From: Hyalomma asiaticum
Lineage: Eukaryota > Arthropoda > Arachnida > Ixodida > Ixodidae
DNA length: 64,000 nucleotides
Direction of reading: 5' to 3'
NCBI GenBank assembly: GCA_013339685.2
Contig: CM023489.1
Span: 67,745,039-67,809,038 of the forward strand
A model generated the notes under the pieces. That model saw nothing but the letters and a program-made list of their open reading frames with translations. It had not been told where the DNA came from and made no database searches. Made by a program: the position numbers and the translations under genes. Every line of letters starts with the position of its first letter. Position 1 is the first letter of the stretch. Below, piece by piece: positions 33,640-45,500 of the stretch.

Positions 33640-34356
33640 ATGTTCAGCCACGGGGACACAATACATATCTGCACCTTGCGCGCGCGGCGCGATCTGAGTG
33701 AAATATACCAGATAAAAATGAGAGAAAGACAACCAGAAACATGATGGGGAATTAAATATCCTAAGATAATACATGAAAATAAATTAAATCAGAGCAAACA
33801 AGAAATTAACAATAGGAATAAAATAAAATAAAACAGGTGGACATCGACAATCAGTTCCGCATCCCAACAGGAGACACTGCCCGAGTGAGCGCCGAGGGCA
33901 CACAAGACATATTCCCACCTTGTGCGCGTGCAGTGTGAAATGAGCAAGACATACCAGACAACAATAAGAGAGACAGCAATAAACATGATGGGGAACCAAA
34001 TATCGCAAGGTAACAAACGAAAATAAATGCAATGAGAAAAAATTGGGACACATTAAAAAAATTAACAATGCGTACAGAATGAAATCGACCATCATTTCTG
34101 CATCTCAACAGGAGCGCCATGAGAGGTAACAAACGAAAATGAATGCAATGAGAAAGAATCAGGACACATACAAAAAAATTAACAATGCGTACAGAATGAA
34201 ATCGACCATCATTTCTGCAACTCAACAGGAGCGCCATGAGAGGTAACAAACGAAAATGAATGCAATGAGAAAGAATCGGGACACATACAAAAAATTAACA
34301 ATGCGTACAGAATGAAATCGACCATCATTTCTGCATCTCAACAGGAGCGCCATGAA
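33640..34356. repeat. Minisatellite, 116-117 bp unit within a larger repeated block
   Basis: Three units start with aggtaacaaacgaaaat at 34008, 34124 and 34241, each ending ctcaacaggagcgccatga. A more diverged higher-order copy (gcgcgatctgagtgaaatat to cagttccgcatcccaacagg) precedes them at 33680-33875. Confidence 0.85.
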
Positions 34357-35603
34357 TGTGAAGAACGGGGGAGGTATTCAGGCATGAAAGGCGCAGCGCT
34401 CTTGTTCCCGATTGCAGCCACATTTGTAATACGCACTCGGCGCCACCGCGTGGCGGGGTAAGATAGGCAAGGAAGAAGAAAGGGAGACATGAAGGAAAAG
34501 AGTCGCACAGGAAGGCGAGGTTTTGAAGCAGTAAAATTCTGTGTACAACACAATGACGTATTGTCCCCTCTCCGGAGCCACTTTGCGTGCGTCAGATCGT
34601 GGGTCACATTTACGAGAACGAGCACACTTTCACCCCACAAAAAAGAAAGGTTTTTAATTTTGCTCTGAAAGGGGTGCGAAAAACGCCGCTAGCGACACCC
34701 AACTAACTCCGACACCCAACTAACCCAACAGCGTGTTCGTCATTTTCCAAGTGTACGAGAACCAGCCCACGCAGGTATGCATACTCTGCTGAAAAACTAT
34801 TATGTGTGTCTTACAAGCGTACTTCACCCTATGAGACACCTTGTTATAGCGTGCAAGAGCAATTTGTTCTTTCTTTCGCTGCTTTCGGGGTGGCGCAGGT
34901 GGCGCTGCCTTCGAATTCGTCTGCCTGCATAGGCACGTAGTACTGCGCTTGTCATGCATGCGGCGCTGCATGTCCGAGGCGCACCTCCGTGCGCCGACTT
35001 TCCCTCGCCTCTCCTCCTCCTCGTCACCTTAGGAAGGTCGACCTTGAAACCGGTTCCTGTTGACAAGACTCCCGCGCCCGAAAGGGTTTTCATGGAGACG
35101 ACGACGTATCATGCGCGGTAACCAATGTTTCTGGCATGCCTACACTAGGAAAGGAGCCACTTCGTAGATAAAAAAAATTGTGTTTTAATAATTTCTATTC
35201 ACTTTCTGGAGAAACCACTGCATGCTTGGACACTTCGAAAGGTACGCTTTCTATTGAGCCAAAAAGCGGGAGAGCGATGAACACTGTAGACGGTCCCTTT
35301 AAGCTGAAATAGACGTCACGACAGATGCCACTTAAACCGTGCGACGTATGCAAGAGTTTGCCTGTATTTTTTCCCGACAAGGCAACAACTTAATATTGGG
35401 GGCGCGGCTGCAGGAAATTGCAGAAACCTTTTACTCTGTAAACATGCTAATGCAGCGAAGCCATTCTTGATAAAAATGTTAGCGAAGTGCGCAAAGGAAG
35501 GAGCACAGGGAAGGTACAACAGGGCAGGTGAAGGCGCAGTTCTATATTTCAAGAATGGACCAACTGTCCCAAACCAAAGCTTTCTTGGAATGAACCCTGC
35601 CAC
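34357..35603. other. Intergenic stretch, no gene recognised
   Basis: Open frames on the minus strand at 34.3-35.1 kb and 35.2-35.6 kb lack motifs. Nothing further is supported. Confidence 0.4.
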
Positions 35604-35840
35604 GCGCCCCGCCACTGTCGTCTAGTGGTTATGGCACTCGGCAGCTGATCGGAGGGTCGCGGGATCGAATCCCGGCCGCGGCGGTTGCATTTCGATGGAG
35701 GTGAAATGTTGAGGCCCGTGTGCTGTGCGATGTCAGTGCACGTTAAAGAACCCCAGGTGGTCGAAATTTTCGGAGACCTCCACTATGGCGTCTCCGATAA
35801 TCAGAGCTGGCTTTGGGATGTTAAACCCCACCAATCAATC
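35604..35840 (+). mobile_element. Ruka SINE, full length and well preserved
   Basis: Complete tRNA-like head (ctgtcgtctagtggttatgg; B box gggatcgaatcccgg), body (aaagaaccccaggtggtcga), end ttaaaccccaccaatcaatc. The (CAAT)n tail indicates the 3' end. Confidence 0.92.
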
Positions 35841-37520
35841 AACCCTCCGAACCGACAGCGACTCGCAACCCTAGGGGTCGTCCTTTCGGCAGCAATGTAA
35901 AGATGTTAATGACAAGCTCTTAAAGTTTTCACCACGAAAAATTAATGTCAGTCCCACACAATTGAAATCTGAGCAAACAGCATACCTGGCAAGCAGGCGC
36001 CACAACCTGCTGCACTCACACTGCGTTCTGCCTTCATCTTTCTTAATCTTTCTTTCTTTTTTATCTCCTTATACACCTTCTTCGTCTTCACCTTCTTTCT
36101 GGTGTCTTTCTTTCTTAAATGTCTCCATATTGCACCACCTCCCCCTTTGCTCTTACTCTCACCTCTCTTCTCTCCTCGCTATAACACTGTATATGGCTAT
36201 GCTACTGTCTACCCCCTTACCTTCTTCTTTCCCTCCTCATCGCACTAATTTCCGCCTCCATGCTTAGGCTGTACTGCACAAAGGCTGCTTTAGGCTCTCT
36301 CCTCCACCCTCCATTACTCCTCACCCCCAGTTCTCTTTGTCGCCCCCTTGCTGTACTATAATAAGCACGACCATGGAATGTCAGGAACTGCTTAGAACAT
36401 ACCCACTTTCGATGGCGCATACCCGCCAAGCGTTTTACATGACGTCGGAATCACAGCGGGTTACACAGCCGCGCTGTTAAAATTCTCGTTTAAAATACGC
36501 GATATGTTTTGTGTTGACGACATGATGAAAAGTGCACGCTCGTAAAGAGACCTGGAAAATTTTGAGAATTTCTGTTGTTGCATTTTTTTGGCCCATACAA
36601 TGCGTGCACAGGTGTCGCCTCCCCTATCTAGGCATCCGCTCTTCGCTGTCGATCCCTTACACCTGTGAGGAGTAGCAAGCCAAAGACTCATTCTCCAGAC
36701 CAACGTCTCCTCCTTCCTTTTCATTAAATGCTTTCTTCTCCCTTTTTCTTAGGCATTCGCTCTATATTCTCGCTCTCTCTCTCTCACACACACACACGCA
36801 CGCACACACACGCCATGTAAGCACTGCCGACATTTCGGGCGCAAGGCCCATGTTACGTAACCATGTGATGGGAAGCGCGACGCTCTGGCGTACGTATGGG
36901 ATTCCTGGTTCCGAAGGCGAGGATTTAATGTTTTAGAGGGTGGAGTCGAAGCAACTGGCAATCAACGAGAGCAGTGGGCAGCGAAGCAGAGGGGTTGGGA
37001 GAACACTGGCAAGCATGAAAGTACAGTCTTCTCCACACAGCGATAAAGTTCCACACAATGCATCTGCGAGCAAAGCGACAAGATCGAGCACCCGATCAAT
37101 TTCACCAATTGTATTGGCACTGTTGTGACAGATCTGTTGGTACGACGTCTCTTCGACTCGAGAGCACAGCTGCAAACCATTGTGGCACATACATAATTAT
37201 GATGATAGTCACGTGCAGGGGACGAAGAAGATAGGTAAGCTACGACGGTGAACATAATCCACAAACGATGAAGATCCGCGTGACAAACACCCACACTGGC
37301 TTTCCCCAAGTGAAAGCTATCATCATGGCCATTCATCAGTGTAATGGACTGCGAGGACAACACGTGCACACAAGGCGCGCCGATGACCTTGCTATTACGG
37401 CACCGGCACACTGTAGAGGCATCAAGAGGAGTGACGCGACCTTTGACTGGCAGAATCGGTTCAGTAATTTTGTAGGTCGAAAAGTGCTGCACAGTGACAT
37501 TTACTCACAAACCAGTAGCT
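35841..37520. other. Intergenic stretch with pyrimidine-rich and CT/CA repeats
   Basis: Plus-strand pyrimidine-rich block at 36030-36330 and (CT)n(CA)n at 36768-36812. The 176-codon minus frame at 37492-36962 has no motif. Confidence 0.5.
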
Positions 37521-37610
37521 GAGAGAGAGAGAGAGAGAGAAAAGAGGAGAAAGGCAGGGAGGTTAACCAGATATTAGACTCCGGTTTGCTACCCTGCGCC
37601 AGTAGCTGAA
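37521..37610 (+). repeat. (GA)n-headed short dispersed repeat
   Basis: A (GA)n run is followed by aggcagggaggttaaccaga and ccggtttgctaccctgcgcc, a combination I recall as recurrent in tick genomes. Class unknown. Confidence 0.45.
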
Positions 37611-38464
37611 ATGGCAAACAAAAGCAGCATGAAGAAATTCGAAAAAGCAAAAAAAAAAAAACTACCAGGCCTCGGCAGAAGACGCTGCGCAGTGGCAGCG
37701 TAAGCTAGATTTGGCTGAGTGTCCTCTCATTCTTTTCCGTCAGGCTTACTTTGTTCCTTTCCCCCCCTCCTCTTCTCTCTCTTCTGTTGCCTGCTTTTCC
37801 TGCTTCCTTCTCTTTTCATCGTCATACGCTCTCCCTTATTCTTGGCTGTGTTCGCCTTCCTGTTCTACTTTACCGTCTTCTTTCTCTCGACCATCATCAT
37901 AGTCTTTGTACTAGTAGTCTTTAATGAAACAAAAGCGAGCGGCTGACAATGTGTGATGGCCTGAAACTCCACTCGTACAAATCACGGTCGTGACAAATAA
38001 CACAAAGTGCTCAGTCATGTGGTAAGAGCCAGGGGGGACAGCACTACCTCTCCTCCCATATCGGAGACTTGGCTGAGAATGCAAGTTGCCCAACAGTGGT
38101 GAGGGTCTGTCAGATTTGTAATGGCACCACCTATAGTGAGCGGAGTTCGACTCCGCACAGGCATAGGTTTGCAGCCTTTTTGTCACACCGAAGCTGATAG
38201 CGGTTGTCGGCACAGCCGGCGACTGCGGAAATCATCACCAACAATTTCGGTCACCGCAACGAACCCGTAACACCTTACGGTGTAAAAGGAAGATGCGATG
38301 GAACGCGTTCTATCAACTCCTTGGTCTTGTCCTATCTCTGTATTCATGCTAGTAGGCTGGTGATACTGCGCGTGCCGTAGAGCGCACTCTCTAGCTGGTT
38401 TAGCCTGTAATGTGAAGGCTGAAACGGGCAAAGAATGCGTAGAGGAGCAATAAAAAAAATCACA

Positions 38465-38585
38465 GCATATCCACGGGGTGAATGATGATGAGTGGGCGAA
38501 ACTCCGGAGGGAATCATCGGTATACCGTGAATCTTCCGTGTAATTCGCCCAGTCGATCATCATGTAAAGATGTGAGAAACACTGT
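38465..38585 (+). repeat. Dispersed repeat family A, partial copy 3
   Basis: It resembles the first third of family A (atatccacggggtgaatgat, gagtgggcgaaactcc, ataccgtgaatcttccgtgt). Its 3' part is different or lost. Confidence 0.5.
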
Positions 38586-38792
38586 ATTCGAACGCTGGGA
38601 TCTCGCGTTTAAGGGGACGCTAGCACAAACGCGTTAGAAACGTACAGCGTCTTACGCAGCCGCTTACACAGGCCGCGACGCGCACCGCGTTTGCCGACGC
38701 CATCGCATGACTGCTGAAAGAGTATAAGGCGGAGAGGCCACAGCGTCTTACACCAGCTTCTTACACGCGCCATAACGCGCTAGCACAAACGC

Positions 38793-39090
38793 ATCATCAT
38801 CATCATCATCACCATCATCGTTAGAAACGGGCAGTCTTTCGTTAATCTTGGGTATTTAGTGTCATCGTGGTGCATGTTTCCATGTGCGCTTCGTGGCGTA
38901 GTGCATGGCTTCAGGAAAGAGGTAGCTGATGATGATTATGATGATGATGATGATGTGTTTGTCCAGGTAGCAGCCTGGACACACATACGCGCTTTCTGTG
39001 CCGCATACCTGCCTTTATGCAGTAGTGGGCTGAGGGCAAGCGGTGGTTACTACATACATACATACATACATACATACATACATACATACA
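38793..39090. repeat. Cluster of trinucleotide and tetranucleotide microsatellites
   Basis: (CAT)n at 38793-38815, (GAT)n at 38926-38955 and (ATAC)n at 39049-39090. Confidence 0.9.
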
Positions 39091-39504
39091 GGTGACGAAC
39101 GACCCACGCCTTGAGGAGCTTCGCCCCTAATAAATGACGTAAAAATCTTATAGTAACAAGCTCTGCGTTGCAAGGATATGCTACAGGCGAAGTAACGAGT
39201 AGCAATAAACGTTAAGCGGGGCGTCGTTTCATAATCATAATAGTAGTAATAACAACAATAATTTCATTTCCCAGTTAAAAGTAAAATTTGTGCCTGTCCG
39301 GCTTCCGAAAGCCACGGGATAGTTCGCTGATCTGTGCTTAAAACGTATGCACTTCATCGTACTGCAGTGCCCACTTGTGCTTGATGAAAGTGACTGTCCT
39401 TGCTCGACCTGATGGTGCGTCTTAAAGATAAAAATTTTCTTGTGTTTTGTACGTAAGTCTACAATGTAATGATGACACACGCCGCACTGATGTAATCCTC
39501 ATTC

Positions 39505-39605
39505 ACTTGAACCATCTGGGTTTGTTCAAGATGCACATAAGCCTAAGAACACTGGTCTTCAAGGTCCTGGGCCCCTTCTGAATTCTGCCTCCCTGCCCAA
39601 GAACC
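39505..39605 (-). mobile_element. Ruka-like SINE remnant, highly diverged
   Basis: Minus orientation. Matches to the body (aaccatctgggtttgttcaa; ttctgaattctgcctccctg) are partial. Confidence 0.4.
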
Positions 39606-40034
39606 CAGCCGGCGTCCTCTTCCTTCCCAGCGTAACATTTCACTTGCGAAGCTACCTAGGCCGGTTGGTGCTAAGGTGAAGAATAAGCTAGACTGCGTGG
39701 GTCACAGTGAATTTTGACGTGCCTAGGAAGCCCGACTTACAGGAAAGTTCTGAGTGGACTCATCACGCGCGGTTTAAGGCAATACTACACAACGTAGTTA
39801 ACACCATACCAAGTGCATCGGATAGCATTGATTTCTACCAGGCGCTGTGTGTCATCAAACGCTCCCCTGTGTAGACTAAATGTTACCCATGCGTAGCCAC
39901 ATTCACAACACTTTTCTGCGCATGTGTTTTCATTGACGGGATTCGCTAAGAACTGCTTTACCTCAAATGTGATAGACCTAAGCTAGAAGAATGGATCGTG
40001 TTATAGCGGCATTGGCCGCGCATGACAAATGAGC

Positions 40035-40266
40035 GCTATCTAAGGACCTGGTGCTGCACCTGCTCTCGCAGCACCTTGCTTATCACGCCGAAAGTGTTGA
40101 CGTCATCAGCAATGGACGCCCCACGCAGTTCACCGCCTGCAGGGGCCACCGATGTGCAGGATGTGCCAAAGTGGCGTTCTGCTCTCACTATGCACTGACA
40201 GGGCTGGAGGCGCAAGCCTATAAGAGCCACGTCTTTATACGACTAACGGGACTTCCAACAGCAACG
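40035..40266 (+). CDS. Exon-like open segment of unknown gene
   Basis: An open frame after a TGA at 40030 ends at a canonical donor (ACG/GTATGT). It contains a cysteine/histidine cluster (CRGHRCAGCAKVAFCSH). It could be an upstream exon of LRR gene 2, but it ends in phase 0 and the next exon (42347) would then hit a stop, so it would have to be non-coding leader or belong to another gene. Confidence 0.25.
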
Positions 40267-40639
40267 GTATGTTTTTAAGTTAATTGACATGCGTGTAGTT
40301 TCGTTCATAGCAGTTACAGCGCATATTTTTAAGCAAGGGCAAAGTATGGTTGCTGCGAGTGCTGTGGAAATGTCACAACCGCACCGAAACCGCTGCAATG
40401 TGCCACAGACACATTTGAAGCAATAACGCGCAAATTGCTTCTAAAAGCAGCGACAATGTTTGCGGTAGGCACGGTGCAGGAATATCAGCTTAAGGAAAGA
40501 GTTTGCTGCCATTAATGCATGCCAGAACCAGTAATTGACATTCGGTTAAAGAAATGAGCCTATTTTCTGCAGCCCTTGTGGGTGCGCGGCTCAGCGGACG
40601 TGAGTGTACTACAGGAAGCGGAATGGAGAGAAGTCGCAG

Positions 40640-40885
40640 CGGAAGGCTCCGCAAATTTTGACCGCCTTGGGTTATTCAACATGCACTAACAACACGCAGT
40701 GTACACGGGCCTCCGGCATTTCCGTCTCCATGAAATATGCGACCGCTGAGGACGCGATCAAACCCGTTTTCTTTTTTTGTTTCTTTTTTTTTCTTGGTTT
40801 TGAAGAGAGAAGTGGGAAGGGCGGCGGGTGGAGGGTAGCAGCCGACTGCAAGCACCGTAACCATTAGACCACCTGGAACATCCTG
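40640..40885 (-). mobile_element. Ruka SINE, diverged, with internal insertion
   Basis: Minus orientation. Body (ctccgcaaattttgaccgcc) and head (caccgtaaccattagaccac) are separated by a T-rich/GA-rich insert at about 40768-40838. Confidence 0.65.
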
Positions 40886-40889
40886 CAAA

Positions 40890-41895
40890 ATTACGCGTGT
40901 CGCCCAAAATAAGGAGGACAGCAACTCTGGTGCTGCTTTTTAGTCATAGCCTTCACTGTGACGGCGTTCCGTCTTGCTCTTGAAAGCGAAGTTCAAACGA
41001 CCTCTGGTATTTTACTCCGTCGCCGCATAACGAACCGTAGCTGCTAGCGAGATACTGCATGTATGTCGTGCTAATACCGCGCCATGCCTATCGCAGGATA
41101 AAAAAAGCGCATCAGATTCGCGGGATTAATAATGGTGCTGCAACAAGTACGCACTTCTTTTGTTCTTTGTTCCTCTGCTGTTAGCGTCCTGTACAATCCA
41201 TTGGAAGTCAAATTGAATCTTCGGTTGCCCAAAACGATAGTACCCCAAGTAGTGTCGTGGATCCAACACCTGAAATTCTAGATGTAAAGACAGCAGCGCA
41301 AATTCAGGAAAAGAGGACGCCCGCAAGTTTGCAATACGCACGCGCCTTGTCACGTGTAATGCCCTTCTGTAGGAGATATCGGGACAGCTTCACCTATATT
41401 ATTTGGAATCACGTGGTATAGTATCTAATCAAGTTTTAGAATCTCTTCTCCTCTGTTTTAAAAGGGCTAGGCGTCACAACAAATAAACGGTCGCCGAAAA
41501 CGGCTGACTCAAGTTAGGATTTGTATTGCACGAAACACTTCGAAATTTATCTCACGTGAAAAGATCGCTTATGCGCCTGCATGGTTAAGTGTAGCTGAAA
41601 TGTGCCGCATTTCTCAGCTCCGCGTGGTGGCAATTTCCGGAGCTCTCAAACACGGCCTGCCTAATAAACATATTTTCGTTTCAGCAAGCGAAACGGCAAT
41701 TATTTGTATTTCAAAACTTTTACAGAAAACACTTCTTACACAAGCGCTTCGAAAACCTTCACGTGAGGAGGCTCAAACCGCGGGAATTACTTACGCTCAC
41801 CAATATTACTCGTGCAGATTGTTCAGGGAAATGCATTTGCTTTCGCCTGTGCTCTGACTCTGTAAGAGTGACGTTCTATTGTCGCGCTTGCAAGA
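40890..41895. other. Intergenic stretch, no gene recognised
   Basis: A faint Ruka-like piece (gtggtggcaatttccggagc) is seen at 41622-41665; otherwise nothing. Confidence 0.4.
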
Positions 41896-41908
41896 CTCTC
41901 TTATATGA

Positions 41909-42132
41909 TTGATTGATTGATTTGTGGGGTTTAACGTCCCAAAACCAGCTCTGATTATGAGAGACGCCGTAGTGGAGGGCTCAGGAAATTTCGACCACCT
42001 GGGGTTCTTTAACGTGCACTGACATCGCACAGCACACGGGCCTCGACATTTCGCCTCCATCGAAATGCAGCCGCCGCGGCCGGGATTCGACTGCAGCCGA
42101 GTACCTTAGCCACTAGACCACCATGGCGGGGC
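41909..42132 (-). mobile_element. Ruka SINE with 13-bp target-site duplication
   Basis: Minus orientation, near full length; part of the B-box region is deleted (ggattcgactgcagccgagt). It is flanked by ctctcttatatga at 41896-41908 and 42133-42145, so the insertion is recent and made by target-primed reverse transcription. Confidence 0.92.
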
Positions 42133-42348
42133 CTCTCTTATATGAGGGAACACGCGTTACGTACGGCGTAATTATGTCTGCAAAAAAAATAATAAACGCT
42201 GTTGACTTTTGCGAAACGTAACACAAGCATTTTTGAATGGGAGTGATGGCTCGCGCCATTTAGAGATATTAACATTGCCTGGTTTCCGCTCCGGCTAAAT
42301 CTTCCGCCCACCCATAACAGATCGATCCTCTCGTTGCTTGTTACAGGT

Positions 42349-42577
42349 ATGGCGTCGGCGACAGTGGAGAACGCAGATGGCAGTATCCTAAACCCTGAGT
42401 ACATGGCCCTGCTGCAGAGGTTGTGCGTAAACAGCAAGCCTTCTGTTAATGACGTTACAACAATCTTCAGGGAATTCCGCCGTTCACTGGATGCCAGAAT
42501 ACTCAAGACCTCACACACGCAGTCGGCGGAGTCACAGATTTCATCCGGCGCCTCCAAGAAACGGCGTGGCAAGGCAG
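42349..42577 (+). CDS. LRR gene 2, first coding exon
   Basis: Acceptor tgcttgttacag at 42346, ATG two bases later with G at +4. Serine- and lysine-rich end. Donor GCAG/GTGAGC leaves one base. Confidence 0.6.
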
Positions 42578-45500
42578 GTGAGCAGCGTCTGCGCTTTTTC
42601 CTCACTTAAGTTGGAGAATGTGTTACGCATATATACGCTGTTTTAAGATAATAATATCGCTACTTGGGGTCAGCGGGCACAGCACTGGCAAATAACCTGT
42701 GCGACAGCCAAGCAGTGCACCTAAAGCAAAATCGTCTGTAGCATTATCAGGCCCGTACTAGGAATATGAAATCTGAGGTAGTTAATGGGTAGGAGAGGAA
42801 AATACCTTCAAAGAGAATACTTGTCTTCTTTGTCCCTTCATTAATTGGTTCCAGTTAGCCGCGACGATAAAACGTTTTGCCATGCAAGCACAGTCGAATT
42901 AAACGCGCGACACATAACACTCAAGTTATCTAACATGACATTGCTAATCTCAGGTAGAAACGCCTTTTCAAACAAGGTTATGGCGAGCGACTACCTGGCG
43001 TGCGTTTTCTTTCTGTGATTTAGCAGGCAGCTATCGTGTTTTCAGCGAGATAAAAGCGAAGGAACAACACATACGGTGTGGATAATACGCAGGACGAGCG
43101 CTCATTTTCATCTGACTTTGTTTGTGCTTACGCCAACATGTGTATACGCGTACAAAAACATACGTACAGTATGTGTCCCTCTATACAAAAAAGTTTGTTG
43201 AAAATGAGCGATTGTCCTGAGTCTTCTGCGCACCATGCGCGTTGTCCCTCTCTGTCACTATAAAGTTTTCCTAAGCTATTCTTTTATCTATTGCTTTTGA
43301 GCTTGCTTTGTATCCCTTCATTCATAAAATGGCTTTTAGAGGCAGTGTTGGCTTATGACAGCCAAAATTTAGGGGACGAGACAACGTTTCAATGAAGATC
43401 TTGTGTTTCACAGTGTTTGTGCAGTGACATTCTTACCCCAGAATTTTCACTAGCAGCTTCTACCTTCCTTTTCTTGCAATCAGCCAGTTTGCTGATGCCC
43501 CGTGAACCAGCTGAACGCTAGTGCCACCATTCTATTCTCGCCATTTTGTTCACAGAATATTCTACATGTCATTAAATCAAATATTTACGAGGCAATCTGT
43601 GCATCTAACGCAGCCAGCACTGTGATTAGGTCAAAAGGTATTTGATTAACTCTATAAAATTGGGAGGCCAGCTCATAAAATCCAAAAAAAGAGAAAAAAA
43701 GACAATAATTACGTACGCACCTTCTCTTCAGCCGTTCAGTCACATTGGCGCGTTAGTCCAGTGCATACGGCACTCGGCTGCTCATCCGAACGTCGCAGGA
43801 TCGAATCCCGGCCGCAGGGGCTGCATTTCGACGGAGGCGAAATGTTGAGGCTCGTGTGCTGGGCGATGTCAGTGCACGTTCAAGAACCGCAGGTGGTCAA
43901 AATTTCCGGAGCTCTCCACTGCGGCCTGTCTCATATCACATTGTGGTTTTGGGATGTAAAACCCCAGAAACAGAGCAATTCAGCAGTTAACATTAGAAGC
44001 GGCCACGAAAGTGCAAACAGCACTGAGATTTGGACGAATCGATGCCTTAATTTTATATGACGTACAAGTACACAATGTGTGATCCGTTTCCTACAATGTC
44101 CGTTATAAGCGCAGACAGTTTTGTGACGACATTGCCGTATTTGAAGAGGGGATCGTCAAGGTACGTTTTGGACGTGATGACATAATGCATGGTCTCCCCT
44201 GGCTGTCAAACAGCGCCAATAGCAGGCTCCGGCCGTGTTTGAAATCTGACTGATGATTCCTTTTATGACAAAAATTGAGGATGGCTGGCGTCAAAATGAA
44301 GCATATTTTATTATGCTATTTTACAGTTCATTACAGTATAATAAATGTGTCAACATATAAGTGTATTTTCTTTTCTTAGAATAGGATATGGATTGGCGCG
44401 CAGCTTGTGCGTGATGATTTCGCACATCTTAATGATTTGATTTGTGGGGTTTAACGTCCCAAAACCTGCTCTGATTATGAGAGACGCCGTAGTGGAGGTC
44501 TCCGGAAATTTCGACCACCTGGGTTTTTTTAGCGTGCACTGACATCGCACAACACACGGGCCTCAACATCGCGCCTCCATCGAAATGCAGCCGCCGCGGC
44601 CGGGATTCGATCCCGCGACCCTCGGATCTGATTTCGCACATCTTATAGACACTGCATCGTAATTCACGCGTCAAGGGGATATAGTATCGTGCTATGGCTC
44701 TGCATGTCTTTGTGCGAGGCTTTATTCCAGATATGTGCACAAAAGAAAATACACTGCCGAGGACACGAGAAAAGAAACTGTCGTAATGATGATGATATCG
44801 CTTCTAAGGCCGTGCCTCTTTAACTCTTTCAGTAACCCGTGGGGGCACTTTGAGTGACGAAGCGGACAGCTCTGCAACTGTTCTGGAAGTCGTTCGCTTC
44901 GAACGCTCTTGCACGTGGGAGCCCGACCAGAAGCTGTGCTGGATCGTGTCCGACTTAGAGCTGTGGAACCGCATCCTTGCCCAGAACTGCGTCGAACTAC
45001 GCGAGCACACGTGGGGTGAACTCTCGGTCCGAGGCTACCAGTGGCCCGAAAGCCGGCCAACAGCGAAGGAAGCGCTTCGCGCCTCGCTCCTCATCCACCT
45101 TTTGCTCCGACAACACAGGTAGGTGCTGCCTACTCTCGCCTATCTAGAGCGTCGCCCCACACAAGAGACGAAAGCTATTGCGTGTCCTCCACGATCTGGC
45201 GGCGCCGGTACTACAGCGGAATTACTCACTGCGTCATTTGGTTGGCTTCATCAATCAATCAACCAGTCAATCAAGCAATCAATCCGAATGTGTGTCTTTC
45301 GTTTGCCTATCATGAGAGATGACTTGCTCCTATACAGCCCAGCGTCGCAGAACATCCTCATGAAGCTCGGACCACGGCTCCGAGTGCTGGCGCCTCCCAA
45401 TCGCTGCTCTTCGCGGAGCTTTAGTCACTTGATGTGAAGTTTAGTTTGAGAATAGTCGAGGCTGTCCTTCAACGCCAGTGATAGGACGCTGAAAGAAGAA

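Noticed and set aside
35604..35690. Apparent tRNA gene (B box gggatcgaatcccgg)
   Set aside because: It is continuous with the Ruka SINE body; tRNA-like head only.
36962..37492. 176-codon minus-strand frame
   Set aside because: No recognisable domain, odd composition, no partner exon.
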